Shown here piece by piece: positions 52,285-63,196 of a stretch of DNA of 64,000 bases. Each line of letters opens with the position of its first letter. Within the stretch, counting starts at the first letter, position 1. The stretch is from contig CP145417.1 of assembly GCA_036867785.1 (NCBI GenBank), positions 1,054,001 through 1,118,000 on the forward strand. Reading direction: 5' to 3'. The notes beneath the pieces were generated by a model that searched no databases, was not told the origin of the DNA, and saw only the letters and a list, made by a program, of their open reading frames with translations. The stretch comes from Plasmodiophora brassicae (Eukaryota; Endomyxa: Phytomyxea; Phytomyxea; Plasmodiophorida). Made by a program: the position numbers and the translations under genes.

Positions 52285-53406
52285 ATGGCGCGACGATTGA
52301 AGCCCGGGCAGCAGCCAATGGCGGAGGGGCTGGACCCGAGCTCACTGGAGAAGTTGGAGGAGCAGTACACGGACTACTGTCGCATCACGTCGGAGGCGGA
52401 GGCGTACCTGCCGGAGCGAGAACGACGCGGCCCAGTCTCAATCCGAAACTGCTTCAAGTTTCATGAACGACAGGCAATTGCGATGGACGAGCTGGAACTC
52501 CAGGACGAGCAGGAGATGACGGACGCTCACCTCGAGGCATGGATGGCCGAGGAGATTGCACAGCTGGGGAGCCGAATGGCGCACAATCTGAAGGCGGCGG
52601 AGAAGTTGCTGGCGAACGAACTGGCCATGAACACGAAGCTGCCATTCCTGATCGACAGGATCAAGTCGATACGATTCGAGTTGCGGCGTCTGGTGTCCCA
52701 AAACGGCCTGGAGTGGATGAACGACGACCAGGCGGGGAGGCGCGTCTTCGGCAAGCTAGTGGTGGATGCCATCAAGCCGATTCCGCTGCAGAAACACATG
52801 GTCGACTGGGTAGAACCGGATCCAGAAGCGCGCACTGGCGACATCGAGGGCCTGTTCCAGGAAGCCATCCGATACGCGAATTCGGTCGTCGACGTGCTGG
52901 GCAACCCGAGCACATCTGACAAGGAGACGGTCGCCCAACTGAGGGCAATCGCGAAGGGCAATGGCGGCAACTACCCTCGCGGTGTAAAGGTCAACAAGCG
53001 AGGCGGTCGACGGTCCCCGGAACCCACTCCCAAGCGTCAACGATTCGGTGGCGGATTCCAGCGCAACGGACGCGGTCATGAGCGCGAAGGCCCGAACGGA
53101 CGACGCGGAGAAGGTCATGGTCGACACAAGACTGAAGGACACGGTCGGGACACGCCGGGAGGACAGCAGGAAGGCGCACCTGAGGGAAACGGAAGCCAAC
53201 GGAACGGAGGGCCTGACCGAGGCGATAAGCAGGACGACAACCGTGACACGAAGAAAGCCCCCAAAGGCGGTTGTTTCCGATGCAAGGGCGAGCACTACGT
53301 GAGCGACTGCCCGCAACCGCCGACGGAGGAGGAGCGCCGTGGTCGTGGCAACCGCGGAATAAACGCGGCACGTGTTCGAACGTACGATGGTGATGCAAAG
53401 CGATGA
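52285..53406 (+). CDS. gag region of the outer Gypsy element
   Basis: Starts at ATG 52285 (MARRLKPGQQPM). A helical capsid-like region is followed by an Arg/Gly-rich nucleic-acid-binding segment and the zinc knuckle CFRCKGEHYVSDC near the end. Part of the fossil element described separately. Confidence 0.75.
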   Translation: MARRLKPGQQPMAEGLDPSSLEKLEEQYTDYCRITSEAEAYLPERERRGPVSIRNCFKFHERQAIAMDELELQDEQEMTDAHLEAWMAEEIAQLGSRMAHNLKAAEKLLANELAMNTKLPFLIDRIKSIRFELRRLVSQNGLEWMNDDQAGRRVFGKLVVDAIKPIPLQKHMVDWVEPDPEARTGDIEGLFQEAIRYANSVVDVLGNPSTSDKETVAQLRAIAKGNGGNYPRGVKVNKRGGRRSPEPTPKRQRFGGGFQRNGRGHEREGPNGRRGEGHGRHKTEGHGRDTPGGQQEGAPEGNGSQRNGGPDRGDKQDDNRDTKKAPKGGCFRCKGEHYVSDCPQPPTEEERRGRGNRGINAARVRTYDGDAKR

Positions 53407-54457
53407 CTCTCTGAGGGCACATCGGGGAGACCACATTCGAGTGCGCTCTGGATTCCGAATGTCGTGGAGGCAACGTCATACCGGCGAACATTGCAGAACG
53501 GCTTGACGATGCAGCTGCGATACAGGAGATTGATCCGATCGAGATTGTCCTGGGTGATGACAAGACCACTGAGGTCTGCTCGAAGGTCCTTGCCGTTCCG
53601 ATCATGAAACTGCACGGCGAACACGGGACATTGACGCTGTACAACATGCGATTCTACATCTCGACGATGGTTGCGAAGACGCTGCTCGGAAACCCGATTC
53701 TCACGGCTATGGGAATTGATCCCAAACAGCAGTTGGAGTCGCTGATGTCAACGAACGATGGGGTCATGCAGTTCGATGCTGACTCGCTCGAGACGGTGGA
53801 GAGGGTGACGGCCAAGATGATCGAACTGAGTGCCAACCACGGATGCAACCCCTACACGAACAGCGAAGGCGAGCCGACGCGCAGTGAGATCGATCTCGGA
53901 AAGGTTGATCCGTCTGGAATCAGCGAGGCTGTCAACGATATGATCAAGCAGGCTAAGAAGAATGGCATTTCGAGGCAAGGCTTGAGGCGACTGCGGAAGA
54001 TCTTGAACAAGCACATGAATGAGTTCCGTACGACGCTGGGGTCTGACCCACCTGTGGACGTGGAACCATTGAGGACGGACCTGAAGGACGGTGCCACACC
54101 ATATCGGTGCAAGCCGCGCATGTACAATCCGAAGCAAAAGGAGTTCTTGACGGACATGATACGGATGCTGAAGGACAACGGCCTGATGTTTGCGAACATG
54201 AACTCGAAGTGGGCCAGTCCTGTCCTGATCGTCAAGAAGCCACACGGAGACGGCTACCGGCTATGCGTCGACCTTCGACAGGTGAACCTTCGATCTGAGC
54301 CAACTGTTTGTCCCATGCCGAACATCGAGGCGGGAGCCCGCAAGCTCGAAGGTATGTCGTGCTTCTTCAGCTTGGATGCCTTCAAAGGGCTTCTGGTTGA
54401 TGCCTCGGACAAATCTTGTCAAGAGATGTTTTCATTCATGACAGACGATTCGGTTTG

Positions 54458-54599
54458 TGTCACGACTGAGTCGTGTTGGCGACTCAGCCGGCACCAAATT
54501 GGGCTCTTCGTAGCGCACTAGGTACAATAAACGTCCACGGCGCGGACCGACCTCAGTCGGTCAATCCGTGTGGTTGACTCATCGTGTTCGGTCGTCACA
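54458..54599 (+). repeat. 5' LTR of the nested element
   Basis: 142 bases, TGTCACGACTGA ... GTCGTCACA, preceded by target duplication GTTTG. Contains a palindromic CCGACCTCAGTCGG and an AATAAA. Confidence 0.9.
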
Positions 54600-54649
54600 T
54601 TTTGACCGACTAACCTTCTGTCGTCGTCTTGTCTCGACCCGTATCGTAT

Positions 54650-54825
54650 TGTGCCGTATCGTATCGTATTGTGCCGTATCGTATCGTATTGTGCCGTATC
54701 GTATCGTATTGTGCCGTATCGTATCGTATTGTGCCGTATCGTATCGTATTGTGCCGTATCGTATCGTATTGTGCCGTATCGTATCGTATTGTGCCGTATC
54801 GTATCGTATTGTGCCGTATCGTACC
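54650..54825 (+). repeat. 20-base tandem array, about nine units
   Basis: Units of GTATCGTATCGTATTGTGCC directly after the 5' LTR and before the gag ATG at 54865. Diagnostic of this LTR family. Confidence 0.85.
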
Positions 54826-57641
54826 GTGCCGTACCGTTTCTATCGTTGGTATTGTATTGCATTCATGGCAGGAGGCGATGGGTCGATTCCGTCATTGGCG
54901 GACGACGTCCCATCGTCCGCGAATCCGGATGTTGCGGGTGCGTCGGATTTTGCTCTCGGTCCCCTGTCGCAGCTGCACTTCGCGCGGGGTGTTCTGCCAC
55001 TGGCTAATCAGCTCCCTGCACGACCGCTCACCCCGCCCTCGCACAATAGTACCGCTGCCGATTGGCCCGACGACTATCGGTCCTCTTCGAACCGTCACTC
55101 CCCGCCTGCCTTATCGTCCCTACATGTTTCTGCCGCCTCGACGTCTCTGCAGGACCCCGGCGGCGCGCCTCGGCATGACCCTGTCTCCTCGACGTCGCAG
55201 CATATTGGCGCTTCGTCCGTTGGGGCTCGGGTGCCGGCGCCACGGGTGTCTCCGGGCCCACCCTTAACGTCTATTGTTGTTCAGTCACAAGACATTCCGC
55301 GTTTTTCGGGAAGCGATGGTCTGTCGACGACGCGTTGGTTGACTGCGTTCTCTCGGATCACCCAGACGTCGTTAACGTCTACAAGTCCTCTATCCGGCGA
55401 TGTGCAATGTGTCTTAACGACAGCCTTGCAAGGTCAGGCCCTTGAGACTTACCTCGACTTGCCTGCGGACGCGTCTATGGCGGACGTAGCGTCCGTCCTG
55501 CTCCGTGATTTCCCGGGACCTTCGTTCAAGCAGGTTGAAGCGAAGTTTGACAACCTGAAGCAGACTGCAGGTGTCGCTCACCACGCACTGGCATTCCAAC
55601 GCTTGTACAAGGACCTTCAAAGACTTGACCCATTGTACAGACTCAATCCGGCCCGCTTGGCGGAAAAGTTCCGCCTCTCGTTGAACCCTGCGCTCTCCGA
55701 AGCGCTGTTCTTCTACAACTTCAGAGACTACGACAAAGTTCTCGAGATGGCGGCCCATCTTGAGTCGAAATATCCAATCGCCGCCATCAACGCTGGCGGT
55801 GATGCAAGGCAACAACCCCTGGCTTGCCATTATTGTCGCGAGGTTGGGCATTTTATTGCGTCCTGCCCGAAGAGGCCAGCTTGCCCGCACTGTCATAAGG
55901 TTGGCCACTGCTCATCGCTGTGTCCCGAGCGGTCCGGCAACCCTCTCCACGTCACTGATCTGTTCCTTATGACGTCTCCCTCAATACCGCATCTGTTGGT
56001 ATCGGTACGCCTCGTTATCGGCTCACGCCGTGTCAACACTATCGCCCTGTTAGACTGTGGCGCGACTTCCAACTTCATCGACTGGTCGTTCTGTCGTCAC
56101 CATGAAATACCGGTTCGCTCTAAATCGCGTGCCATTCCTGTTCGCGTCATCGACGGGCGACACCTGTCTCCAGTAACTCAGGAAACCGTCCCGCTACGTG
56201 CTACCGTCGACGGATGTTTCGACAGCGACGTCGTCCTGAACATGATCCACTCGCCTCAACACCCTATCATTCTTGGGCTGCCTTGGTTGGCGGATACAAA
56301 CCCAGATATCGATTGGCGTCAGCGCCGCCTACAGCGCCGCGGAGGTACCCTTGTTGGGATGTCACGCCTTACAGGAGACGTCCACGAGTCTGGGTCCTTC
56401 GTCTCTTCGGCGGGACCGTTTGCAACAGTAAAGCGCGGGGATAGTCTCTCAGCTGGGGTCTCGCCTCCTGCACGAAGCGTTCCTGCGCCTGCGTGTGCCA
56501 TCCCTTCAGCTGAATCACTCGAAACGTTGCCGCTTACATCCGTGTTTGTCGACGGCAAGCTGGCTTCCGTAGCTAATGACGACCACCCGGAGTGCCACAT
56601 TGCCATTGCTGCCGTCGACGACCGGCCGAGTCCTCCCGCTTTCGATTATGGTAGCATCCCGGGGGTCGCCGCCTTCAATGCTACTGTTGCCCCCAGCCGC
56701 ACCGATCTCTTATCATTGCCCCGTTCAGGCTCCGAGTCCACGCCCCTTATGTCCTCCTTCCGGAACTTGGGCCCCGTTCGACGAGGGGTGAGACGGTCTC
56801 TCCCGCCGCCTCCGCCGCCTCCCTCCAATGATGGCTTCCGAGACGGCCACAGCCTCAATCTTCTGATGTTCGCAACCTTTGTCGCCCTGACCTGGATCCT
56901 AGTTGGGTGGCCGTATTTTCCAATATTACAGCTGTGTACGAGCGCCTCTGCGGAGCCCCCGCCCTTGAATGCGCCCGCCGAGTCCTTCTTTGCACATTTT
57001 GCTACGTTCGAGGATGACCAGGCCTCATCAACCTCGATCGCGTTTCTCAACCCCGATCTCATGTTCCTGGACGCCGCCGCACGTGTGTTTGCCCACAAGC
57101 TACATCGACGACAGAGTCGTTCCACAGGCAGCATATCGGCTACAGCGGGGATACAATTTTGCGAAGGAGCTACAAATCGTCTACATCAGTGGACACATTG
57201 GTGATACATTCTTCCGCCTGCCCACGGACTGCGCTGATGGGGATACAAATGTGCTACAAGCCTTCAGCACCGCGCTTGGACGTACAACCAAACATCGTTT
57301 ACTTATCCACTCGTAGACCATGCAACGGACGACGCCACAATCGCATTGGCCCTCGGCAGCACACAGACAAAGCTGGCGCGCATGTTCGACCCACTGTGCG
57401 AGATCATCTCTGGAATTTTCGTGGGCACCAAGACGACGTTCGCCGGAACCGACTGGTTGATCGGGAAGAACGGCGACAGTTCACGTCCGGACGTCAACCC
57501 ATCCCCGGTAATATATCGTGGCAGCTTTAACTCGACGCGCCGATTCCCAATTCGCAGTTTCTTGGGGACGTACATCCTCCACCAACTGTGCAAATGATCG
57601 GATTCAAATGCAGACACTTGGGTAACAGCAGTTTCTCCCAA

Positions 57642-60600
57642 TTACCGTTGACAGATGAACACGTTGAACGGCGGGCCGCCAGGGAATTCGAACTGACCAA
57701 TCGCTTTGATCTGGCCGGTGTAATGTTCGTCTCCTGATATCGTGTAGACCAGGTCATTCTGGCTCCTTGGAAACGTGCGATCCAGCTGCGTCGTCCTCCA
57801 TAGCACATTGCCTAAAGCAAAGTAAGGACAACTTTGCGCAAGGCGCTGATGCAGCGGGTTCGTACCATAATACGCCCGGTGATACACTTTGACTTTCGTG
57901 GGAAGCAACCGCCGACCGAAGTTGGTTAAACACCACTCGTCAAACGCGTCGACGTCGCGGAACATGTCAACGTACTCGCGTACAGAGTGACCGACGTCGT
58001 GCGCAAACTGATGACATGCATCACGGTACTCGTCGAAGTATGGATGTGCATGGGCAGTGCACCATTCCTGACTGCCGTACATATGGCGGTGCAGCCAAGC
58101 CCGATCGTGTCTCGACAGTAGCAGGTCGCTGCCGGGTTGGCCCACAGTTAACGCCAACACGAGCCCGTTCTGATCCTGCTCGTCGACCTCTTCTGCATCT
58201 CCGAACGTAAACCGGTTTCCGGTATGCGTTGGGAAACAATCGGCATAGTCAGCCCTGACAAAGTGCTCGGTAAATAACTCAATGATGGCAATAACCTGGT
58301 GCTGTTCTCTTACCGGTTCCTCGCTGTCGCCGACATCACCTGGAACGCTTGTACGATGTTACGCGCGAACCCGATCGTCGCGGATAACTCGCGTTTCATG
58401 TAGAGCATCCATCGCTCCACGTAGTAATTCCAGACAAATCCCTTGATTGGGCCGAATTGTTTAACGATATCAGGGATGTGCATTATGGAATGGGCCTGCG
58501 ACCAGCCGTCAACACAATCAAAGCACTCGTGTGAAGCATTTCTTACTGGTATGGTCATCATGGTCGCTGGCCCTAAATACTCCATCTCAGCGAGAGCGGC
58601 GCGAAATTCCAAAGCAATATTGTCAAGGGCAGACTTGGGAATTGCCTTTGACAAAAGGAGGTTTGCGCAGTGAAGAAAAGTAAAGAATGCCGACCAGAAA
58701 CGCATCCGTGTCAGGCTATTCAAGAGAACGGAAGGATTGCAGAGAGAGAAGAAAACAGCGATACCAAAGTCGCCGATCCAGGGCATGGTATTGTGACCCT
58801 TCCAGCCAGACCTGTTGAAGCAATTCGAAGGCCGATCTCCGTTTCCTAAACTTTCCTTATCGAATACGGCGTCACTATACCATGACATTACAGTTACCAG
58901 TAGGCCACTTGATAGAGTCCAGGACCTCGTGCAGTCGCTTCGACAGAGAGGTTCCACTTGCAGTGGCAGGATACCGTGTAGGGTCAACTGGAATGTGCCA
59001 CGGCGGACAGTCGCTGCAAGTTCCATCGAGGCTTGAACAAGAATGGAAGACAGTCCGTCCGAAGTATTCCTCCAGCTAATTAAACATGTCAATTACCCCA
59101 CTGATTCTTCGCGCACACTGCATGCAACCTTACCGGGAGGATGTAGAAGTTTCGATGGCCTTTGAAGTTGATGATATCAAAAACGCGAGGCAGGAAGGTT
59201 AGCAGAAGACAGTGTAGCGTGCATAGTACGAACATGACCGTACTATTTATTAAATCCGGGTACCAGACCGGTACTATACGCATCCGTTCTAGATGCACTG
59301 GCAGGTTTCGATTTGAACCCTAACGTAGACGTTAATATCTATGGTTCAGCTAAGTCGGTAATACTCACGATTAGGTATGTCGCGAATTGCGTCCCTTATG
59401 GACGCCCACCTTGCTGCCAAGGGTGCCTTCTTGAAGGTTCTCTCACACCTTCGTCGAACGGGGTGCCCATTCGGTAGACAACCCCAGACGTGCGGAAACA
59501 GTTTGCGGTCACTGCAGTAGATGCCCGCGACATCACAGCGGTTGCACGCGTTGGACAGCCCTTGTGACGACAAGGATGCCACTTTTGCCAGTTCTACATA
59601 ATCATGACCCTGACATATGTCAGAACACTGGCAGACGCGCTCGACCAACGATGAGTACCTGGTGGACGTGGAAAAGACGCATCCACTTAAGGGACCCATC
59701 GGACGCGTCCCGGAAAGGTACCGCAAACTTGAAGCCAATGTTGTGCTCCACGACTTGTAACCTGAAGATTGAATTTAATTATATTACTGCAATCTGAACA
59801 GGGATAAAGCATATCAAACCGGCGAAAAAGATGCTGGACCGCTTTCGGGGAACTGGCCGGCATGAGGCCAATGAGCATGACGAAGCCGCGGTTGCACCGT
59901 AGTCCCTGTCTCAATGCGAGATTTACGAGCAGCATCGGGATCAAGGACTCGTTCGTCCACTTCGTAACGCGCGCGCCATCTATGCCAACAGATGTTGCAA
60001 TGGGAAAGACGTCTTCCCTATTGAAGAGTATCACACGGACGCGATAATAAGCAGGCGAAGTGGACTACCGATCGCATTCGCTCATAAAAGGAGCAAACGT
60101 TCGTTGTACGTGTGGGATGGGTGCACCTGAGTCCGTCTATACTGTTGTAGCTGCTCATTCATGTTTTCCGCCAGGAATCTGCAGCCCCACTGCAATATGA
60201 TCTGTCACAATGGAAATGTCAAAAGAGCAAAGGATCTCATCATTTGCGCGAACCTGCAACAACATTGGCAGATAATAACAGGAACTTGTACGATTTCGGC
60301 AGCACGGCGGCCGTACACGGTTCACGTTATGGGCAGGCCAAACATGGCCTTCATCACAATACCTATACTCGATAAACGGGCAAGTCAGGTCCAATGCATC
60401 GAAACGCGCTCGCAAATCACGCATGTCGGTGAATAGTGGCGGCTTACGCTCCAGAACGCGGGCCGAATTCCGGTATTCGTCCATCATGGAGTCGATGGTA
60501 CAGCGGGCTTGATCATCCGGTGAGTCTGGTATAACACTCTTCAACTTCTCAAGGTGGAACAAACAATTCCTCAGGGCCCCATAGAAAGCAATGCAACCGT

Positions 60601-61240
60601 GCGTGTTACCTCAGCGATAAATTCCCCAACGCACTGCAACTTTGCCTGCTTCGCCGTAGAATGAATAACTTGAGACATGCGAGTAAACGCGGCGTCGGAC
60701 AGGGAGGACTTGCACATCTCGTCGAGGACGAAGAAAGTCTGCTGCAGACCACTGCTAGGCTTAGCAGAGGGTCTGACAAACCCGGGAATGCGGGCTTTCA
60801 GCAGCGCCGCTAGTGCTTCAGAGCACTCGACTAGACATTCATCAGCATCGGGCGGAAGGGCTTTCCCGACATCAAAATCGACATTGGATATGTTCGATTC
60901 AGCATCATAGGTAGCATGCATCTTGGCGACGCCCGCTGATGCATGGTCGGAGTCATACGACGAATCGGAAACAGATGAATCGGAATCCTCGGGCGAATGA
61001 TCGACCGCAGGAGTGTCGACGATGGGCACTGGAGACGATGGACTAGTGCTGTCCGATGGTGGAATCGAACTGGCCGCATCCGTTCGTGCAGCCTTTCTGG
61101 CACGAAGAACACGTGGGGTCAGAAGCATGTCGGTGCAGCGAGGCGACACAGTTGCGGCAAGTGACAAGTCCGAGGAAGCCGACAACTCTGGCGCGTACCC
61201 AGCGGCGGACCGCAGGCGTAAACGTCGAGACCGTTATGTA
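57642..61240 (-). CDS. TNP2-like CACTA transposase
   Basis: Multi-exon, minus strand. The N-terminus has Cys/His pairs (TCRNCVASLHRH) in one frame or an acidic Ser-rich region (MSASSDLSLAATV, start 61185) in another; I cannot settle the first exon. Middle: DGARVTKWTNESLIPMLLVN and CNRGFVMLIGLMPA, the TNP2 core, then ELAKVASLSSQGLSNACNRC ... HPVRRR. C-terminal: SIMHIPDIVKQFGP and YYVERWMLYMKREL, the DUF4218-like helix bundle, then a last exon with NRFTFGDAEEV and GQIKAIGQFEF resembling DUF4216. Several blocks lie in different frames, consistent with introns, though some damage cannot be excluded. It catalyses excision and insertion of the CACTA element. Confidence 0.8.
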
Positions 61241-61600
61241 CAAATGTAATACGAAATAGAATCTGACGTGGGTACGTTAGGGTTTATTGTTGTTCCTGCT
61301 CAAATCGTGGAATACGGAAGCCTTGTGACGAGAAGTCGTAGTGAGCGGCGTTTTGCAAGATTCAGTGCGACCGGCTCGGGAGAGGGGACCGGCTCGGGAG
61401 AGGGGTGCTGCATGATGAAGGCTGCGCAAACCCCCACGCAGTGAACTCGACCCAGTCACAGTCCGATCCGGGCTGCTCATTCGCGACGTGCGCCCACAAC
61501 AACTCGAAGTGATATTGGGCGGTGTAGGTCGAGATGGCGCGACGAAGACGAGCATCGTCGAGGTACAAGTACGTCGGCCCTCTTTTCAGGTATCTGACTG

Positions 61601-62353
61601 TTGCCATTCGAACACAGACCTTCACGGGAAGCCCGTTCAGAGACTGAACGGTCAACGTCGCCCAGTCCTGGCCCTACTCGTGATCCGTTTTCGGGCAGGA
61701 GGAAAGAACCCTTGCCACAGGGGCCGATTGCGGAATACCTGTCACAGGAGAATGTCAGGGCAGCAATGACGCCCCAGCGCAACGCGCTGCGGAGCGAGAT
61801 GAAAACTCTGTGTGCCGCGTAGGTCAGGCATGGTTTGATATGACCTTATACAATCTGACGAAACCGTGGTTGTATAGCTATTACAGTGACGAGTATTTGC
61901 TGTCGATGGGCGGACAGAAGAAGCCCATCACGATGAAAAATTCACAACGATTTGAAGGACTGGCTGAGGCATCGCGATGATCTCAATGAAGAGGATGTCG
62001 ACCAGTACTCCTATAATCATACGAATCTTAGTAAGTGTGTATTTCCATGTAAACACCACTGTTTCTGAATGTGTCAACTGCTCGTAGTGATCAAAACTGA
62101 GATTGCGAGGCGCCGAGATGATCCGGAGATACGCCATCACCAAGAGGGATCTCAGGTGCGTCGGAAGAATCGAAAAGGCCCAATTGTGGCGCAGAATCCA
62201 GATTCAAAGAAATTCACGTTCATCGCGAACCTTTGCGACGAGCTGTGCGATGATGATGATGATGATGAGGATTACACCTGGGTGCACCCCGACCTCGTTA
62301 AGATGACGGCTCGTCATATAAAGCGCGCCAAGCAAGAGCTGAGGAATCGGTAA
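61601..62353 (+). CDS. Possible second gene of the CACTA element
   Basis: Plus-strand protein-like blocks: SQENVRAAMTPQRNALRSEM, LTKPWLYSYYSDEYLLSMGG and, near the end, KKFTFIANLCDELC, a run of Asp, and WVHPDLVKMTARHIKRAK. Exon joins are not resolved. CACTA elements often carry a second DNA-binding protein (TnpA-like) that binds subterminal repeats, which would fit the position next to them, but no sequence similarity supports this. Confidence 0.35.
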
Positions 62354-62429
62354 TACAGTTTCACGCTCCGGCGGTGTGCGACGCGTCGCAATGGATACGG
62401 GTTTCGTGCTTCGAATGCGCTACAAATTC

Positions 62430-62870
62430 GGTAGTAGAAGGGCTACAGCTGGGCTACATTAATGTAGCCGGTCTGTTACCGAACGGCTACATTTACGCTA
62501 CATTAATGTAGCGTAACTGTAGCCTTCCGGCTACATCCAGACTACAAGTGTTGTAGCTAAAATGTGTCCAATCGGCTACATCTCAGATACATTGAATGTA
62601 GCGTGTATGCGTCCGAAAGGCTACATTTGAGCTACATTAATGTAGCATGCACGTGCCCGGGGTGCTACATTTGAGCTACATTAATGTAGCATGTTTGTGG
62701 CCGAAAGGCTACAAACACGCTACATCGAATGTAGCACAAATGTAGCCAACACGCTACAAACGTGACGCAGGCATGTAGCACCTCTGTTGTCGGGCGGCTA
62801 CATGAATGTAGCGCCGATGCACCATTGCAAAACACCAAAATAATGTAGCACGCATGTAGCGAATCTGCTG
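62430..62870. repeat. Subterminal palindromic repeats of the CACTA element
   Basis: More than a dozen copies of GCTACA/TGTAGC, many joined as GCTACATTAATGTAGC. Similar GCTACA words occur near the left end (57140-57260). They are likely transposase-binding sites. Confidence 0.8.
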
Positions 62871-63053
62871 CCTGTGTTCACCCCAATTCCTTCGCGAAGT
62901 TGATTTCGTTCATTGGACACCTGACGCCCTGACTCGTCGACTGGAGTACAGACTGTCGCCTAATGATGAAGCAGTTCTTGCTAGGCCTCACCAAATGCTT
63001 CCACCCAGGCAAGCCCGCAGCCCGTTCCCGGTGCGGCTAGAAGGGGACTATTA

Positions 63054-63196
63054 TGTCACGACTGAGTCGTGTTGGCGACTTAGCCGGCACCAAATTGGGC
63101 TCCTTCGTAGCGCACTAGGTACAATAAACGTCCACGGCGCGGACCGACCTCAGTCGGTCAATCCGTGTGGTTGACTCATCGTGTTCGGTCGTCACA
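63054..63196 (+). repeat. 3' LTR of the nested element
   Basis: 143 bases, preceded by a purine-rich tract (AGAAGGGGA) and followed by target duplication GTTTG. Confidence 0.9.

Larger units (their letters stand above)
57123..62876 (-). mobile_element. CACTA/EnSpm (CMC) DNA transposon
   Basis: 5,754 bases inserted in the LTR element. Ends: CACAGGCAGCATATCGGC on the left and its near-mirror on the right (~22 bases, few mismatches), with 3-base target duplication TTC (57120-57122, 62877-62879). The uninterrupted sister copy near 48.64 kb has a single TTC at the same place, confirming the boundary. It encodes a TNP2-type transposase (minus strand) and has dense subterminal repeats at 62430-62870 (GCTACATTAATGTAGC). 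Three-base duplication, CAC-start ends, TNP2 and subterminal repeats together define the superfamily. Confidence 0.9.
54458..63196 (+). mobile_element. LTR (Ty3/Gypsy-like) element nested in the outer Gypsy and split by a CACTA transposon
   Basis: LTRs 54458-54599 and 63054-63196 differ at about two of 143 positions, implying a young insertion. Target duplication GTTTG. Parts: tandem-repeat leader, gag with capsid-like helices (FKQVEAKFDNLKQTAG), two CCHC knuckles (CHYCREVGHFIASC; CPHCHKVGHCSSLC), retropepsin (IALLDCGATSNFID; ILGLPWL), a Pro/Ser-rich stretch and a hydrophobic helix (LLMFATFVALTWILVGW). A CACTA transposon sits at 57123-62876, after which the 3' region, purine tract and LTR follow. 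No RT or integrase of its own was recognised, so movement would have needed a partner. Treated as a fossil. Confidence 0.88.

Noticed and set aside
54650-54825. Regular short repeats that could suggest a CRISPR array
   Set aside because: Units are contiguous with no unique spacers, inside a eukaryotic LTR element; an ordinary tandem repeat.
62430-62870. Dense palindromes as a possible replication origin or protein-coding region
   Set aside because: Better explained as CACTA subterminal repeats ending at the terminal inverted repeat.
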